From SHAN690 sp040221375 (lineage in GTDB: Bacteria; Bacteroidota; Bacteroidia; Flavobacteriales_G; Salibacteraceae), in assembly GCA_040221375.1 (NCBI GenBank), contig JAVKEP010000019.1:62001-126000 (forward strand): DNA of 64,000 bases. Direction: 5' to 3'. The notes under the pieces were generated by a model. The model worked only from the letters and a program-made list of their open reading frames with translations, had not been told where the DNA came from and ran no database searches. Each line of letters opens with the position of its first letter. Positions within the stretch are counted from its first letter, which is position 1. Below are positions 8,917 through 17,972 of the stretch, piece by piece. Both the position numbers and the translations under genes were made by a program.

Positions 8917-10974
8917 GTGCGAAACCAACCACTATTTGTTAGTCTTTTGGTCAGCTTGGCCGTATTCGCGTTGACAACAACTGGATCGTTATGGGCGTGG
9001 TTTAGGTACCAATCGGATGTAGAACATGAGCACCGAGAAACCATCAATACCCTCGGTGAACATACGCGCAGCAGGATATGGGGCAACATCAATACAGACA
9101 TTGATCAGCTTAAGAATTTCGCAAACCGACTGGAATTTACCCACGGTGATTTCATGTCTTATTGGCAACAAGACGCACGCCAATTAGTAAAACTGGATTC
9201 GTCGATTGTTTTTGTGGAATGGATCGATTCAAACATGATCATCCAGGACATCGTTCCGTTCAAGCTGAATAGAGACGCGCACCAACTCGACCTTAAAAGG
9301 GTTGAATATCGGGCAGGTCCTTGGCTTGAAGCCGTTAAAGCGAGGAGGCTGAACGTAACACCTTGGGTTGATTTGGTCCAAGGAGGCCGGGCCTTCTTAA
9401 TGGATTCGCCCGTTTGGATTGACAGTACTTTCTACGGCACGATTACCGCTGGATACGACTTTACCTACGATGTGGATCAATTCTTTGAAGACAACAGCGA
9501 TTTTCACATCCACCTCCACGATCAACTCGAAACCCAGTTTTATTGCTCTGATCCTGGTCGCTGTGCTGACATCGATATTCCAGAAGACTTTGTATTTAAC
9601 GGGCTGATCAACATCAACAACGACAGCCGACTGTGGTGGAGAATGAAGTTCTATCCTACACCGGATTTTTTCAGCGAGGACGCCAGACTCAATAGCACCA
9701 TCTCTCTCGCCCTTTCGCTTTTTCTGGGCCTTACATTGTCCATTGCCCTCTATTTTATTTTAAAAACCTATCGCCAAGAACGCGCGACAAAGGCCATCAA
9801 TGAGCGTCTAGAAAGCTTGAATGAAACACTGGAAATAGAGAAGCAGCGCGCAGAAGAAGGATCGAGGGTCAAGTCGGAGTTTTTGAGCAACATGAGCCAC
9901 GAGATACGCACGCCGCTTAACATTATTCAGGGTTTGATTCAATTGCTCGCTGAAAGCAAGAATGAATCCAGGCAAGCCGAGTTCGTAGAGCTATTGAAAA
10001 ACTCTACGGCCAATCTATTGGGATTGCTGAACAACATACTCGACATAGACCGGATTGAGGCAGGATTAGTCACGGTGCAAGAAGAGCGCTTTCAACCCGT
10101 GAAGAAGATCGAAGCGCTCTGCCAGATTTTCCAGCAGGGATTTAATCAAAAAGGAGTGGCCCTCAAATTCGAAACGCCAGAGAATCCCAAAGTGTGGGTG
10201 AGGGGCGATGAAGTGAAATTCTCACAGATCATTTCGAATTTCATCCAAAACGCCTTAAAATTCACGGATGAAGGTTTCGTTTCCATCTATTACGAGCATT
10301 ACGCGCAACGAGAAGATGAAATTGAGATCATGCTCCGGGTAACCGATACAGGAATTGGCATCCCCAACGACAGACTAGCGAAGATTTTTGAACGCTTCTC
10401 TCAATTAGATAGCGGTGTGCGAAAACGCTATTCTGGTACAGGCTTAGGACTTTCGATCAACTACGAACTGGTCAAACTCATGGGAGGTGACATCATCGTT
10501 AAGAGCGAAGAAGGCAAGGGCACCGAGTTTTTAGTGACCTTGATTTTTAAAGAAGACCAAGCAACTCAAGCGGGCGTTGACCAGTCAGGAGAGGTTCTGC
10601 GCATCGACTTTACAGGAAAGAAGTGCCTGATAGTGGAAGATAACCAACTCAATGTGTTGGTTGTGAGCAAGATGGTCGAAAGCATCGGATTTAAATGGGA
10701 TGCAGTGGAGGACGGCGAGAAAGGGGTCAACGCATTCAGCGCCGGAAAATACGACTTGATCATCATGGACCTTCATATGCCGGTCATGGATGGTATGACG
10801 GCTTCTCAGCTCATCATGAAGATGGATCGAAATGTTCCGATTCTGATGCTTTCTGCCAATGTCACCAAAGAAGCGATCGAGCAATCCAAAAAGATTGGTA
10901 TCCACTACTACCTCACTAAGCCTGTGAGCAAAGAAAAACTCGTGGAGGTAGTCAACGAATTAATAGCAGAATAG
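8917..10974 (+). CDS. Hybrid sensor histidine kinase with CHASE-like sensor and receiver
   Basis: A 685-residue inner-membrane hybrid kinase. The order is membrane segment 1 (about residues 7-27), a 230-residue periplasmic region resembling CHASE sensors (LDSSIVFVEWIDSNMIIQDI), membrane segment 2 (about 261-284), a coiled coil, then HisKA with FLSNMSHEIRTPLN (His328). The HATPase domain follows (FIQNALKFTDEG, DTGIGIP, GTGLGLSI near 507), then a C-terminal receiver with phospho-acceptor Asp618 in LIIMDLHMPVMDG and Lys in YYLTKPVSK. No output domain is present, so phosphate must pass to another protein. The start is GTG. Three redox-enzyme genes follow with 3-base gaps. Confidence 0.93.
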   Translation: MRNQPLFVSLLVSLAVFALTTTGSLWAWFRYQSDVEHEHRETINTLGEHTRSRIWGNINTDIDQLKNFANRLEFTHGDFMSYWQQDARQLVKLDSSIVFVEWIDSNMIIQDIVPFKLNRDAHQLDLKRVEYRAGPWLEAVKARRLNVTPWVDLVQGGRAFLMDSPVWIDSTFYGTITAGYDFTYDVDQFFEDNSDFHIHLHDQLETQFYCSDPGRCADIDIPEDFVFNGLININNDSRLWWRMKFYPTPDFFSEDARLNSTISLALSLFLGLTLSIALYFILKTYRQERATKAINERLESLNETLEIEKQRAEEGSRVKSEFLSNMSHEIRTPLNIIQGLIQLLAESKNESRQAEFVELLKNSTANLLGLLNNILDIDRIEAGLVTVQEERFQPVKKIEALCQIFQQGFNQKGVALKFETPENPKVWVRGDEVKFSQIISNFIQNALKFTDEGFVSIYYEHYAQREDEIEIMLRVTDTGIGIPNDRLAKIFERFSQLDSGVRKRYSGTGLGLSINYELVKLMGGDIIVKSEEGKGTEFLVTLIFKEDQATQAGVDQSGEVLRIDFTGKKCLIVEDNQLNVLVVSKMVESIGFKWDAVEDGEKGVNAFSAGKYDLIIMDLHMPVMDGMTASQLIMKMDRNVPILMLSANVTKEAIEQSKKIGIHYYLTKPVSKEKLVEVVNELIAE

Positions 10975-10977
10975 ACC

Positions 10978-11679
10978 ATGATCATCAAAGAGAAAGTATT
11001 CATCGTCACCGGCGGTAGTTCTGGTATTGGGAGGGAAACAGCGGCTCAGCTAGTGAAGCGCGGTGCAAAGGTGGCCATCACCGGAAGGGATGCAGAAAAG
11101 TTGCGCCGCGTAGCAAATGAACTAGGTGCCATGGCAATCCACGCCGATGTGTCCAGTGAAGCGGGCATCCATAAAACCATGGAAGAAACCCTCGCCGCGT
11201 TTGGTGCAGTACACGGCTTGATCAACAATGCCGGACACGGGTGGTCTCGAAAAGTGGGAGAGTATACTTGGCAAGACTTTGAAGAAATATACAAGACCAA
11301 TGTATTTGGCGCGGCCATGATGGGGCAAGCCGCTGCGGAATACTTCAAGGAACAGCGCTACGGAAATATTGTGAACGTAGCATCTACAGCGGCATTGAAA
11401 GGCTATGCAGGCGGAGGGATCTACAGCTCATCGAAGTTTGCCTTGCGTGGAATTACCCAGTGCTGGCAGGCAGAACTCCGGCCCGTTAATATTCGCGTGA
11501 TTGGAGTCAATCCGTCCGTAGTTATCACCGCAGTTGGCCAGCCGGGACGTGTGGAACGGGAGGAGGTATCGAACAAACTGAGGGGCGAAGAAATTGCCCA
11601 TGCCATAGTTTCAGCGCTCGAGATGGACGACCGAGGCTACGTCCCAGAATTGACGGTGCACGCTACCAATCCGTTTTAA
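10978..11679 (+). CDS. SDR family oxidoreductase (3-ketoacyl-ACP reductase-like)
   Basis: A 233-residue classical short-chain dehydrogenase. The cofactor motif TGGSSGIGRETA is at the N-terminus, followed by INNAGHG, catalytic Ser in VNVASTAALKG and YSSSK as the Tyr-x3-Lys pair. An arginine (TGRD) after strand 2 suggests NADP(H) preference. The substrate is unknown; sequence style is that of FabG-like and dehydrogenase/reductase proteins. It starts three bases after the hybrid kinase stop and ends three bases before the FAD oxidoreductase start. Confidence 0.9.
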   Translation: MIIKEKVFIVTGGSSGIGRETAAQLVKRGAKVAITGRDAEKLRRVANELGAMAIHADVSSEAGIHKTMEETLAAFGAVHGLINNAGHGWSRKVGEYTWQDFEEIYKTNVFGAAMMGQAAAEYFKEQRYGNIVNVASTAALKGYAGGGIYSSSKFALRGITQCWQAELRPVNIRVIGVNPSVVITAVGQPGRVEREEVSNKLRGEEIAHAIVSALEMDDRGYVPELTVHATNPF

Positions 11680-11682
11680 TCC

Positions 11683-12786
11683 GTGATCAGCTATTGGGAA
11701 CGAGAATCACTTCTGCACGCCGACGTTGTAATCGTGGGCGCGGGCATTACAGGATTGTCTGCCGCTGCTAGCATCAAAGAGCAGTTTCCAAAAAAAAGCG
11801 TCACAGTACTGGAACGATCCATCATTCCATTTGGCGCAAGTACACGTAACGCTGGATTTGCTTGCTTTGGCAGCCTGACCGAAGTGCTGTCAGACATGCA
11901 TTCCATGGGAGATGAGTCGGCCCGTGACTTGATGTTTCAACGTTGGATGGGACTGAAAATCACGAGAAAGCGACTTAGCGATGCTTCAATCGGTTTCGAA
12001 GACGCCGGCGGCTACGAATTGATTGGCAAAGAGCAATACCAGGCCTTGGAGTGCATCGAGGCGGTAAACCAACTCGTGCATGACTTTTTACCCAACTATA
12101 TTCAGGATTGTTCCGACGTGAAGGCTGAGATGGACGTATCCGCCGACGGTGCGTTGGTTTCCATGTCTCAAGAGGGCCAAGTACACACAGGCTCGCTAAT
12201 GGCATCGCTTGAACGATACGTTACTTCCATCGGGGTGAGCATTAAAACAGGCGCGGAAGTCATCGCTGTGGCATCAGATCGGGTGGAAGTGCGGGACCCA
12301 TTTCGCAGAGAATTTGAAATACGAGCAGAGAACGTCGTGATCTGTACCAATGCCTTCGCTAAAAAATTGGTGCCAACCGAAACGGAGCCTGGTCGTGGAC
12401 AAGTCTTTATTACCCACCCAATACGCGGGTTGAAGTTCAGAGGCAATTTGCACATTGAAGAGGGCTTCTATTATTTGAGAAATGTAGAAGATCGAATGCT
12501 TTTTGGAGGAGGAAGAAATAAATTCTTTGACGAGGAAAAAACGCACGAAATGTACACCAGTCAAGCCGTGCAAACTCACCTCGAAGAAAAGTTGAGGCTG
12601 CTCTTCGAACCATCTGTCCAATGGGAAGTGGATCAACGATGGAGTGGAATCATGGCCTTCGGAAAAGACAAAACTCCGATTGTGGAGCGATCTCCTGAAG
12701 GGTGGATACTCGCGGTGAAAATGAGTGGAATGGGCATTGCGCTCGCCGGATATATTGGGGAAGAAGTAGCCGCATTGATCAAGTGA
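11683..12786 (+). CDS. FAD-dependent oxidoreductase (DAO family)
   Basis: A 367-residue flavoprotein of the D-amino-acid oxidase/glycine oxidase superfamily. The Rossmann motif is DVVIVGAGITGLSAAASI near residue 10, followed by the FAD-contact stretch GASTRNAGFACFGS. The C-terminal motif MSGMGIALAGYIGEEVA closes the FAD site. Such enzymes oxidise secondary or primary amines; the substrate is not readable. The start is GTG three bases after the SDR stop. The stop lies 32 bases before the next gene, in what looks like one operon with the kinase and SDR genes. Confidence 0.9.
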   Translation: MISYWERESLLHADVVIVGAGITGLSAAASIKEQFPKKSVTVLERSIIPFGASTRNAGFACFGSLTEVLSDMHSMGDESARDLMFQRWMGLKITRKRLSDASIGFEDAGGYELIGKEQYQALECIEAVNQLVHDFLPNYIQDCSDVKAEMDVSADGALVSMSQEGQVHTGSLMASLERYVTSIGVSIKTGAEVIAVASDRVEVRDPFRREFEIRAENVVICTNAFAKKLVPTETEPGRGQVFITHPIRGLKFRGNLHIEEGFYYLRNVEDRMLFGGGRNKFFDEEKTHEMYTSQAVQTHLEEKLRLLFEPSVQWEVDQRWSGIMAFGKDKTPIVERSPEGWILAVKMSGMGIALAGYIGEEVAALIK

Positions 12787-12818
12787 AAGGCGCAGGCATC
12801 GGATTCGTCACTAACCGC

Positions 12819-13439
12819 ATGAAAAACGAGTTGTACAAAGCAGGCTGGGAACACGCCATGGATTATGAGGGCTACCGATCATTCATTGCCGAACGACTGG
12901 CGGTAGGGAAAACTACGGGTGACAAGCCATCTCCGAGCCTCGTAGCCATTTCTGAACTCAACGTGCATCGCATGTCGAGGATTGAGAAAACCTTTGCCGT
13001 AGATCGATCGGCGCTCGATGCGTTGCGTGAAGTGTCAGACCACGCAGTTCTGCTCACCCTAACCGAAGGCTGGTGTGGAGACGCTGCACAGATCCTACCC
13101 GTCATCGAGGCCATCGCCAAAGCTCTGAACATCGAGTCGCGCTATCTTCTCAGGGATGAGAATGATGAGATCATGGACGAACATTTGACCAACGGAAGCA
13201 GGTCAATTCCCATTATGCTGGTGCTTGACAAAGCGAGTTTTCAGGTCATTGGATCGTTCGGGCCTCGTCCTTCGGGGGCGCAGGCAATGCTAGAAGAGTA
13301 CAAGTTCCAAAAGGAACCCAAGCTTTCGCATACGGACTTCACAAAGAACATTCAGCTTTGGTACGCACGGGATAAATACAAATCGACTCAAAAAGAGATC
13401 ATCGACTTGTTATCCAAGGTCTTGCAGCCCGATGCTTGA
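12819..13439 (+). CDS. Thioredoxin-fold protein with single-Cys WCGDA motif
   Basis: A 206-residue cytoplasmic protein of a thioredoxin-like family common in Bacteroidota. The active-site region is LTEGWCGDAAQILP (about residues 84-97): the first Cys is kept but the second Cys of CxxC is replaced by Ala, so it is not an ordinary dithiol oxidoreductase. The cis-Pro loop is GSRSIPIMLVLD. I chose ATG 12819 because relatives start with MK...A..Y..YR; a GTG at 12783 overlapping the upstream stop as GTGA is possible but would add unconserved residues. Last gene of the kinase/SDR/FAD operon. Confidence 0.82.
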   Translation: MKNELYKAGWEHAMDYEGYRSFIAERLAVGKTTGDKPSPSLVAISELNVHRMSRIEKTFAVDRSALDALREVSDHAVLLTLTEGWCGDAAQILPVIEAIAKALNIESRYLLRDENDEIMDEHLTNGSRSIPIMLVLDKASFQVIGSFGPRPSGAQAMLEEYKFQKEPKLSHTDFTKNIQLWYARDKYKSTQKEIIDLLSKVLQPDA

Positions 13440-13491
13440 ATGATGCATCTTTACGGTGGACTTTAGCATCCAGAATTCGTCTTAACTTCCC

Positions 13492-13941
13492 ATGCGCGCT
13501 ATTTGCATATTCGTCGGTTTTGTCTTCATTTTATTATGGAGCAGCTGCAATCAATGCCGCGACGGTTGTGTGAACGGTGTTTGTATTAAACGTACGTGTC
13601 AATGCGATCTTTGGTACGAAGGCGACCGTTGCGACCGGAGCGCCCTCTCACAGCATGTAGGTTATTACCGAGGAACATTGGTCAACGACACCGGTTCTGC
13701 GCCAATAGGCTTTCACCTTGTGGTGGGCAGCGCCCCTCATTTGATGCTCGCAGATAGCCTGGGACTCGAACTCCAATTTGCGGATCAAGCGAGGTTTGAC
13801 GTTGCGGAGCAAGGTTTGGCAGGAGAAGAGTATTCCGGCGAAGGGGAGATGCTCATCGACTTGATCTCTATCCGACTGGATCCGGTGGAAACGAGCCCTA
13901 CCGGCAGTACTTTCATCGAAGCACATAAAAGGACCGAGTAG
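13492..13941 (+). CDS. Small lipoprotein with EGF-like cysteine cluster
   Basis: A 149-residue protein with a lipoprotein-like signal (FILLWSSC, so Cys19 is the probable lipidated residue). Directly after it comes a cysteine-rich segment with the spacing of an EGF module: CRDGC, VNGVC, TCQCDLWYEGDRC. This is followed by about 95 residues of beta-type sequence. EGF-like modules in Bacteroidota lipoproteins are known but of unclear role. No neighbour explains its function. Confidence 0.65.
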   Translation: MRAICIFVGFVFILLWSSCNQCRDGCVNGVCIKRTCQCDLWYEGDRCDRSALSQHVGYYRGTLVNDTGSAPIGFHLVVGSAPHLMLADSLGLELQFADQARFDVAEQGLAGEEYSGEGEMLIDLISIRLDPVETSPTGSTFIEAHKRTE

Positions 13942-14031
13942 ACACAGGTCGATTTAATTGAGGATGCCTCTGGAAATCCTACGTAGTCCGATAAAAATTT
14001 CACAATTTCGTCGCCCTTAATTCATACAACC

Positions 14032-15111
14032 ATGTCAAAAGTTCACAACTTCAGCGCTGGCCCCAGCATTCTACCACAAGAGGTTTTTCAAGAAGCATCA
14101 CAGGCAGTGATCGATTTTAACGGTACGGGCCTTTCCCTTCTGGAAATGAGTCACCGCAGCAAAGAATTCGTCGCCGTAATGGACGAAGCGTGTCAATTGG
14201 TAAAAGACATCTACCACCTCGGTGACGACTACGAGGTCCTCTTTCTCCAGGGAGGAGCGAGCTTAGGCTTTCTGACCAGTGCGTACAACATGATGCGTGG
14301 AAACAAGAAACCCGCCTACATCACTACCGGAGCCTGGGCAAAAAAGGCGTTCAAGGAAGCCAAGTGGCTGAGCGGCGCAGTTGAAGTAGCGAGCTCGGCT
14401 GACCGAAATTTCAATTACATTCCCAAGGGTTACAGTGTTCCAGCAGAAAGCGACTTCCTGCACTATACCTCCAACAACACAATTTTTGGAACGCAATACC
14501 ACGAAGTTCCAAAAGCCAATGTTCCACTCGTATGCGACATGTCATCGGACATTTTTTGCCGCGAACTCGATGCCAAGCAGTTTGATTTGATTTACGCTGG
14601 CGCACAAAAGAACATGGGTCCTGCCGGAACCACACTCTACATCGTTAAGAAGGATGCGATTGGCAAGTCCTCCTTGGATGTCCCAACGATGCTCGACTTA
14701 AAAACGCACGCAGAAAAGGAGTCAATGTTCAATACCCCGCCAGTGTTCGCCGTATATGTCAGCATGCTGGTATTGCGTTGGATTAAAGCTACTGGACTAG
14801 CCGCGATTGGAGCCAACAATCAACGAAAGGCCGATGCGCTTTACAATGAGATCGACCGAAATGGAATGTTCAAAGGAACCGCCGCCAAAGAAGATCGCTC
14901 ACTTATGAATGGGTGTTTTCTTCTGAACGACGGACTCGCTGACGACCTGAATCAGCAATTTCTTGACCTGTGCAAGGAGGCGAACATCAGTGGAATCAAA
15001 GGCCATCGCTCTGTGGGTGGATTCCGTGCGAGCATGTACAATGCACTGCCTCAAGAAAGCGTCAACGCTTTGGTGGAGGTGATGAAAACATTTGAATCAA
15101 AATTTGGATAG
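14032..15111 (+). CDS. serC: Phosphoserine aminotransferase
   Basis: A PLP enzyme of the class-V aminotransferase family that converts 3-phosphohydroxypyruvate and glutamate to phosphoserine. The 359-residue length is normal. Visible landmarks are HNFSAGPSILPQEV at the N-terminus, LFLQGGASLGF, the cofactor lysine in YAGAQKNMGPAG (about residue 197) and GHRSVGGFRASMYNAL at the end. It is the first gene of a serine operon (serC, small exported protein, serA, DUF1015) that runs to the terminator at 17926. Confidence 0.97.
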   Translation: MSKVHNFSAGPSILPQEVFQEASQAVIDFNGTGLSLLEMSHRSKEFVAVMDEACQLVKDIYHLGDDYEVLFLQGGASLGFLTSAYNMMRGNKKPAYITTGAWAKKAFKEAKWLSGAVEVASSADRNFNYIPKGYSVPAESDFLHYTSNNTIFGTQYHEVPKANVPLVCDMSSDIFCRELDAKQFDLIYAGAQKNMGPAGTTLYIVKKDAIGKSSLDVPTMLDLKTHAEKESMFNTPPVFAVYVSMLVLRWIKATGLAAIGANNQRKADALYNEIDRNGMFKGTAAKEDRSLMNGCFLLNDGLADDLNQQFLDLCKEANISGIKGHRSVGGFRASMYNALPQESVNALVEVMKTFESKFG

Positions 15112-15112
15112 G

Positions 15113-15643
15113 ATGAGATTACAATTCGCGCTATTTTCTGTTCTCTTTTTAATTGGACATTCCCTCTTTGCGCAAATGCCTAAAAACGATGATAAGGAGT
15201 TTGAATACAAGGGAGAAGCAGACGTGCGCCGCGCTGGGTCAGGTGACTTGATCATACGACTGAGTAAATGGGGCAACGAATATTTTTCTGACGCCCTTTC
15301 ATTGAAGGTGGCTATTGATGATTCTACGAAACGCTTCGTTGAAATTGACGTGACTGAGCCATTGGTTGAAATGCATTTTGGCGTGAATCGAACCCACAAG
15401 GAGCGATCGATCAGCTACCACCTTAAGTTCGATACCGATCGAAAGAGTTACTTGTACTGGATCAATGACTTTCGCTACAAAGCGATGGAGATCGACCACA
15501 AGGGAAGGGAACAACAACACGATGACCTCCTGAGTGAAATTAAGTCCGCGGCGACAAAAAGCCTCGAAGAAGAAATGCACGCACGTATGAAGGATGTCAT
15601 CGAAAGTTTTAAGAAGGCAGCCGAAACGGAAATTGCAGAATAA
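15113..15643 (+). CDS. Exported protein of unknown function in the serine operon
   Basis: A 176-residue protein. ATG 15113, one base after the serC stop, gives a signal peptide (LQFALFSVLFLIGHSLFAQ); the longer frame starts within serC. The mature part has a beta-rich centre with ISYHLKFDTDRKSYLYWIND, recalling small TBP-like-fold DUF4468 proteins of Bacteroidota, and a charged helical tail of 50 residues. The DUF4468 link is a guess. A periplasmic protein between serC and serA is odd, since serine synthesis is cytoplasmic. Confidence 0.55.
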   Translation: MRLQFALFSVLFLIGHSLFAQMPKNDDKEFEYKGEADVRRAGSGDLIIRLSKWGNEYFSDALSLKVAIDDSTKRFVEIDVTEPLVEMHFGVNRTHKERSISYHLKFDTDRKSYLYWINDFRYKAMEIDHKGREQQHDDLLSEIKSAATKSLEEEMHARMKDVIESFKKAAETEIAE

Positions 15644-15674
15644 CGTTCACCCATTTCACAAACCACACACACAC

Positions 15675-16631
15675 ATGAGAATTCTCGCGAACGATGGCAT
15701 CTCAAATGCCGGTAAGCAAAAATTAGAAGCCAACGGTTTCGAAGTCAGTACCGATAAAGTAGACCAAGAAAACCTCGCCCAGGGGATCAACGACGGAGGT
15801 TTCGTCGGAGTGCTCGTCAGGAGTGCCACCCAAGTAAGAAAAGAGCACATCGACGCTTGTCCCAACCTCAAACTAATAGGTCGTGGCGGCGTGGGTATGG
15901 ACAACATCGATGTGCAATACGGACGCGACAAAGGATTGCACGTAATCAATACACCAGCGGCCAGCTCGCAATCGGTCGGGGAATTGGCAATCGCCAATAT
16001 GTTTTCCATGGCACGATTTACCTACGATGCAGCACGCAATATGCCCGGCGCCGACGCGGCTACCTTCAAAACGCTGAAGAAAGCCTATGGTAAAGGCACG
16101 GAGCTTAGGGGCAAGACCTTAGGCGTGATCGGATTTGGCGGAATCGGGCAGGCACTTGCGAAATATGCGCTGGGATGCGGGATGAACGTGATGTACACCA
16201 CACGAGGCGCGAAGGCTTCTACCGTTGTTGAGCTCGAGATTGCAGGGCAGACCGTTCCCGTTACACTCCATAGGTCGTCCATGGAGGACGTACTGACTCA
16301 ATCTGATTACATCAGCCTGCACGTTCCCAAACAAGCCGATGGTTCGGCGGTGATCGGAGCAGCTGAATTTTCAAAGCTCAAAGACGGTGTATGTTTGATC
16401 AATACCTCTAGGGGAGGGTCCATCGACGAGGATGCCTTACTCGATGCACTGAACGGTGGCAAGGTTAAAGCCGCTGCCTTGGACGTTTTTGTAGGTGAAC
16501 CTAATGCACGCGAAGACGTGTTGGCGCACCCCAGAGTGCTCGCTACTCCGCACGTCGGAGGAAGCACCGTGGAGGCCCAAGATAGAATTGGAGTTGAATT
16601 AGCAGACCAGATCATCCGCCTTCTGAAATAG
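15675..16631 (+). CDS. serA: D-3-phosphoglycerate dehydrogenase (short form)
   Basis: SerA oxidises 3-phosphoglycerate to 3-phosphohydroxypyruvate with NAD, the first step of serine synthesis. The 318 residues have the D-2-hydroxyacid dehydrogenase domains: GRGGVGMDNID, the Rossmann motif GVIGFGGIGQALA (about residue 155), catalytic Arg in LINTSRGGSIDEDAL, Glu and His in TPHVGGSTVEAQ. The ACT and ASB regulatory domains of the long E. coli type are absent, so serine feedback would have to work differently. I took ATG 15675 because MRILANDGIS is the conserved N-terminus; the longer frame overlaps the upstream gene. Confidence 0.94.
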   Translation: MRILANDGISNAGKQKLEANGFEVSTDKVDQENLAQGINDGGFVGVLVRSATQVRKEHIDACPNLKLIGRGGVGMDNIDVQYGRDKGLHVINTPAASSQSVGELAIANMFSMARFTYDAARNMPGADAATFKTLKKAYGKGTELRGKTLGVIGFGGIGQALAKYALGCGMNVMYTTRGAKASTVVELEIAGQTVPVTLHRSSMEDVLTQSDYISLHVPKQADGSAVIGAAEFSKLKDGVCLINTSRGGSIDEDALLDALNGGKVKAAALDVFVGEPNAREDVLAHPRVLATPHVGGSTVEAQDRIGVELADQIIRLLK

Positions 16632-16655
16632 GCAATCATCTAATAATACCATACC

Positions 16656-17906
16656 ATGAGTATCCTTAAACCATTCAAAGCAGTTCGTCCTACCGCCGAT
16701 AAGGTGAAGGATGTTGCTTGCCGACCTTACGATGTTCTAAATACCGCTGAAGCACGCGAGGAATCAGCTGGTAATCCGGTTTCGTTTTACCACGTGATCA
16801 AGCCTGAGATCAATTTCGCTGATGACCAAGATCCTTACGACGAGGCCATCTACAAAAAGGGCAGAGAGAATTATAAGCTGTTGAAAGACAATGGGGTCTT
16901 ATTGAAAGATGCCGCGGAACATTTCTATGTCTATCAATTGATCATGGATGGCCACAAGCAGACCGGTATCGTAGGTTGCTGCGCCATAGATGATTACTTC
17001 AATAACGTTATCAAAAAACACGAACTCACCAGGCCAGACAAGGAAGAAGACCGCAAGAATCATGTACGCTACGGAAAGATCAATGCAGAGCCAGTATTCT
17101 TTTCCTATCCACATGTAAACGAAATCGACGCGTTGATCGATTCCGTGAAACAAGGTCAACCAGCGTACGATATTACTACCGACGACGGAATCCAACACAC
17201 CTTGTGGGTCGTCGAAAAAGCAGACGACAATGCCCGGATCGAACAGTTGTTTGAGGCGGAAGTACCTTCGATCTACGTGGCCGATGGTCATCACCGCACC
17301 GCCGCTGGTGCTTTGGTTGGTCAAGAGTTTCGTGAAAAAATTGGGGGCGATGCAAATGACGGTGGACGGTACAATTACTTCATGGCGGTGCTGTTTCCTG
17401 ATAACCAACTGAAAATCATCGACTACAACCGCGTGGTCAAGGATTTGAATGGACTAAGTGAGGCAGAACTACTCGAAAAATTATCTGCCAGTTTCGACGT
17501 GCAACGCAAAGACAGCCAGTACAGGCCTGAGAAGTTACATACGATCGGAATGTACCTGAACGGAACGTGGTACAAGCTGACCGCAAAGGATAGCACATAC
17601 GACGATTCGGATCCAGTGGGAGTGCTGGATGTCACGATATTATCAAAAGAAGTACTCGAACCCCTCTTCAACATCGTCGACCTGAGGCGCGATAAACGCA
17701 TCGATTTTGTAGGTGGAATACGAGGCCTAGGAGAGCTCGAAAAGCGCGTGGATTCTGGAAATATGCAAGTAGCATTTGCGATGTATCCCGTGTCAATGCA
17801 GCAATTGATTGACATCAGCGATGCGGACCTCATCATGCCTCCCAAGGTGACTTGGTTCGAGCCGAAACTTCGGAGCGGACTGTTTGTCCATGAATTGGAA
17901 GATTAA
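16656..17906 (+). CDS. DUF1015 family protein, serine-operon partner
   Basis: A 416-residue cytoplasmic protein matching DUF1015 from start (KPFKAVRPT, RPYDVLNT) to end (PKVTWFEPKLRSGLF). The most striking motif is VADGHHRTAA with Asp210, Gly211, His212, His213 and Arg214, which looks like the DGxHR motif of ParB/sulfiredoxin-fold proteins, a fold that includes free-serine kinases. The gene follows serA by 24 bases and is closed by a strong terminator, so it belongs to the serine operon. No phosphoserine phosphatase gene is seen in the operon. A role in phosphoserine/serine conversion is therefore tempting, but this is inference. Confidence 0.88.
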   Translation: MSILKPFKAVRPTADKVKDVACRPYDVLNTAEAREESAGNPVSFYHVIKPEINFADDQDPYDEAIYKKGRENYKLLKDNGVLLKDAAEHFYVYQLIMDGHKQTGIVGCCAIDDYFNNVIKKHELTRPDKEEDRKNHVRYGKINAEPVFFSYPHVNEIDALIDSVKQGQPAYDITTDDGIQHTLWVVEKADDNARIEQLFEAEVPSIYVADGHHRTAAGALVGQEFREKIGGDANDGGRYNYFMAVLFPDNQLKIIDYNRVVKDLNGLSEAELLEKLSASFDVQRKDSQYRPEKLHTIGMYLNGTWYKLTAKDSTYDDSDPVGVLDVTILSKEVLEPLFNIVDLRRDKRIDFVGGIRGLGELEKRVDSGNMQVAFAMYPVSMQQLIDISDADLIMPPKVTWFEPKLRSGLFVHELED

Positions 17907-17925
17907 TGACCAATATTATCTGATC

Positions 17926-17955
17926 AGCCCTGCAACCCTTTGCAGGGCTTTTTTT
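17926..17955 (+). terminator. Rho-independent terminator of the serine operon
   Basis: A perfect 10-bp stem (17926-17935 with 17940-17949, AGCCCTGCAA/TTGCAGGGCT), a 4-base loop and a run of T. It lies 20 bases after the DUF1015 stop. Confidence 0.92.
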
Positions 17956-17972
17956 ATTCTTGCGTTGCACGC

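Noticed and set aside
12783..12818. GTG start of the thioredoxin-fold gene overlapping the upstream stop as GTGA
   Set aside because: Attractive for coupling, but it adds 12 residues that do not fit the family start; ATG 12819 preferred.
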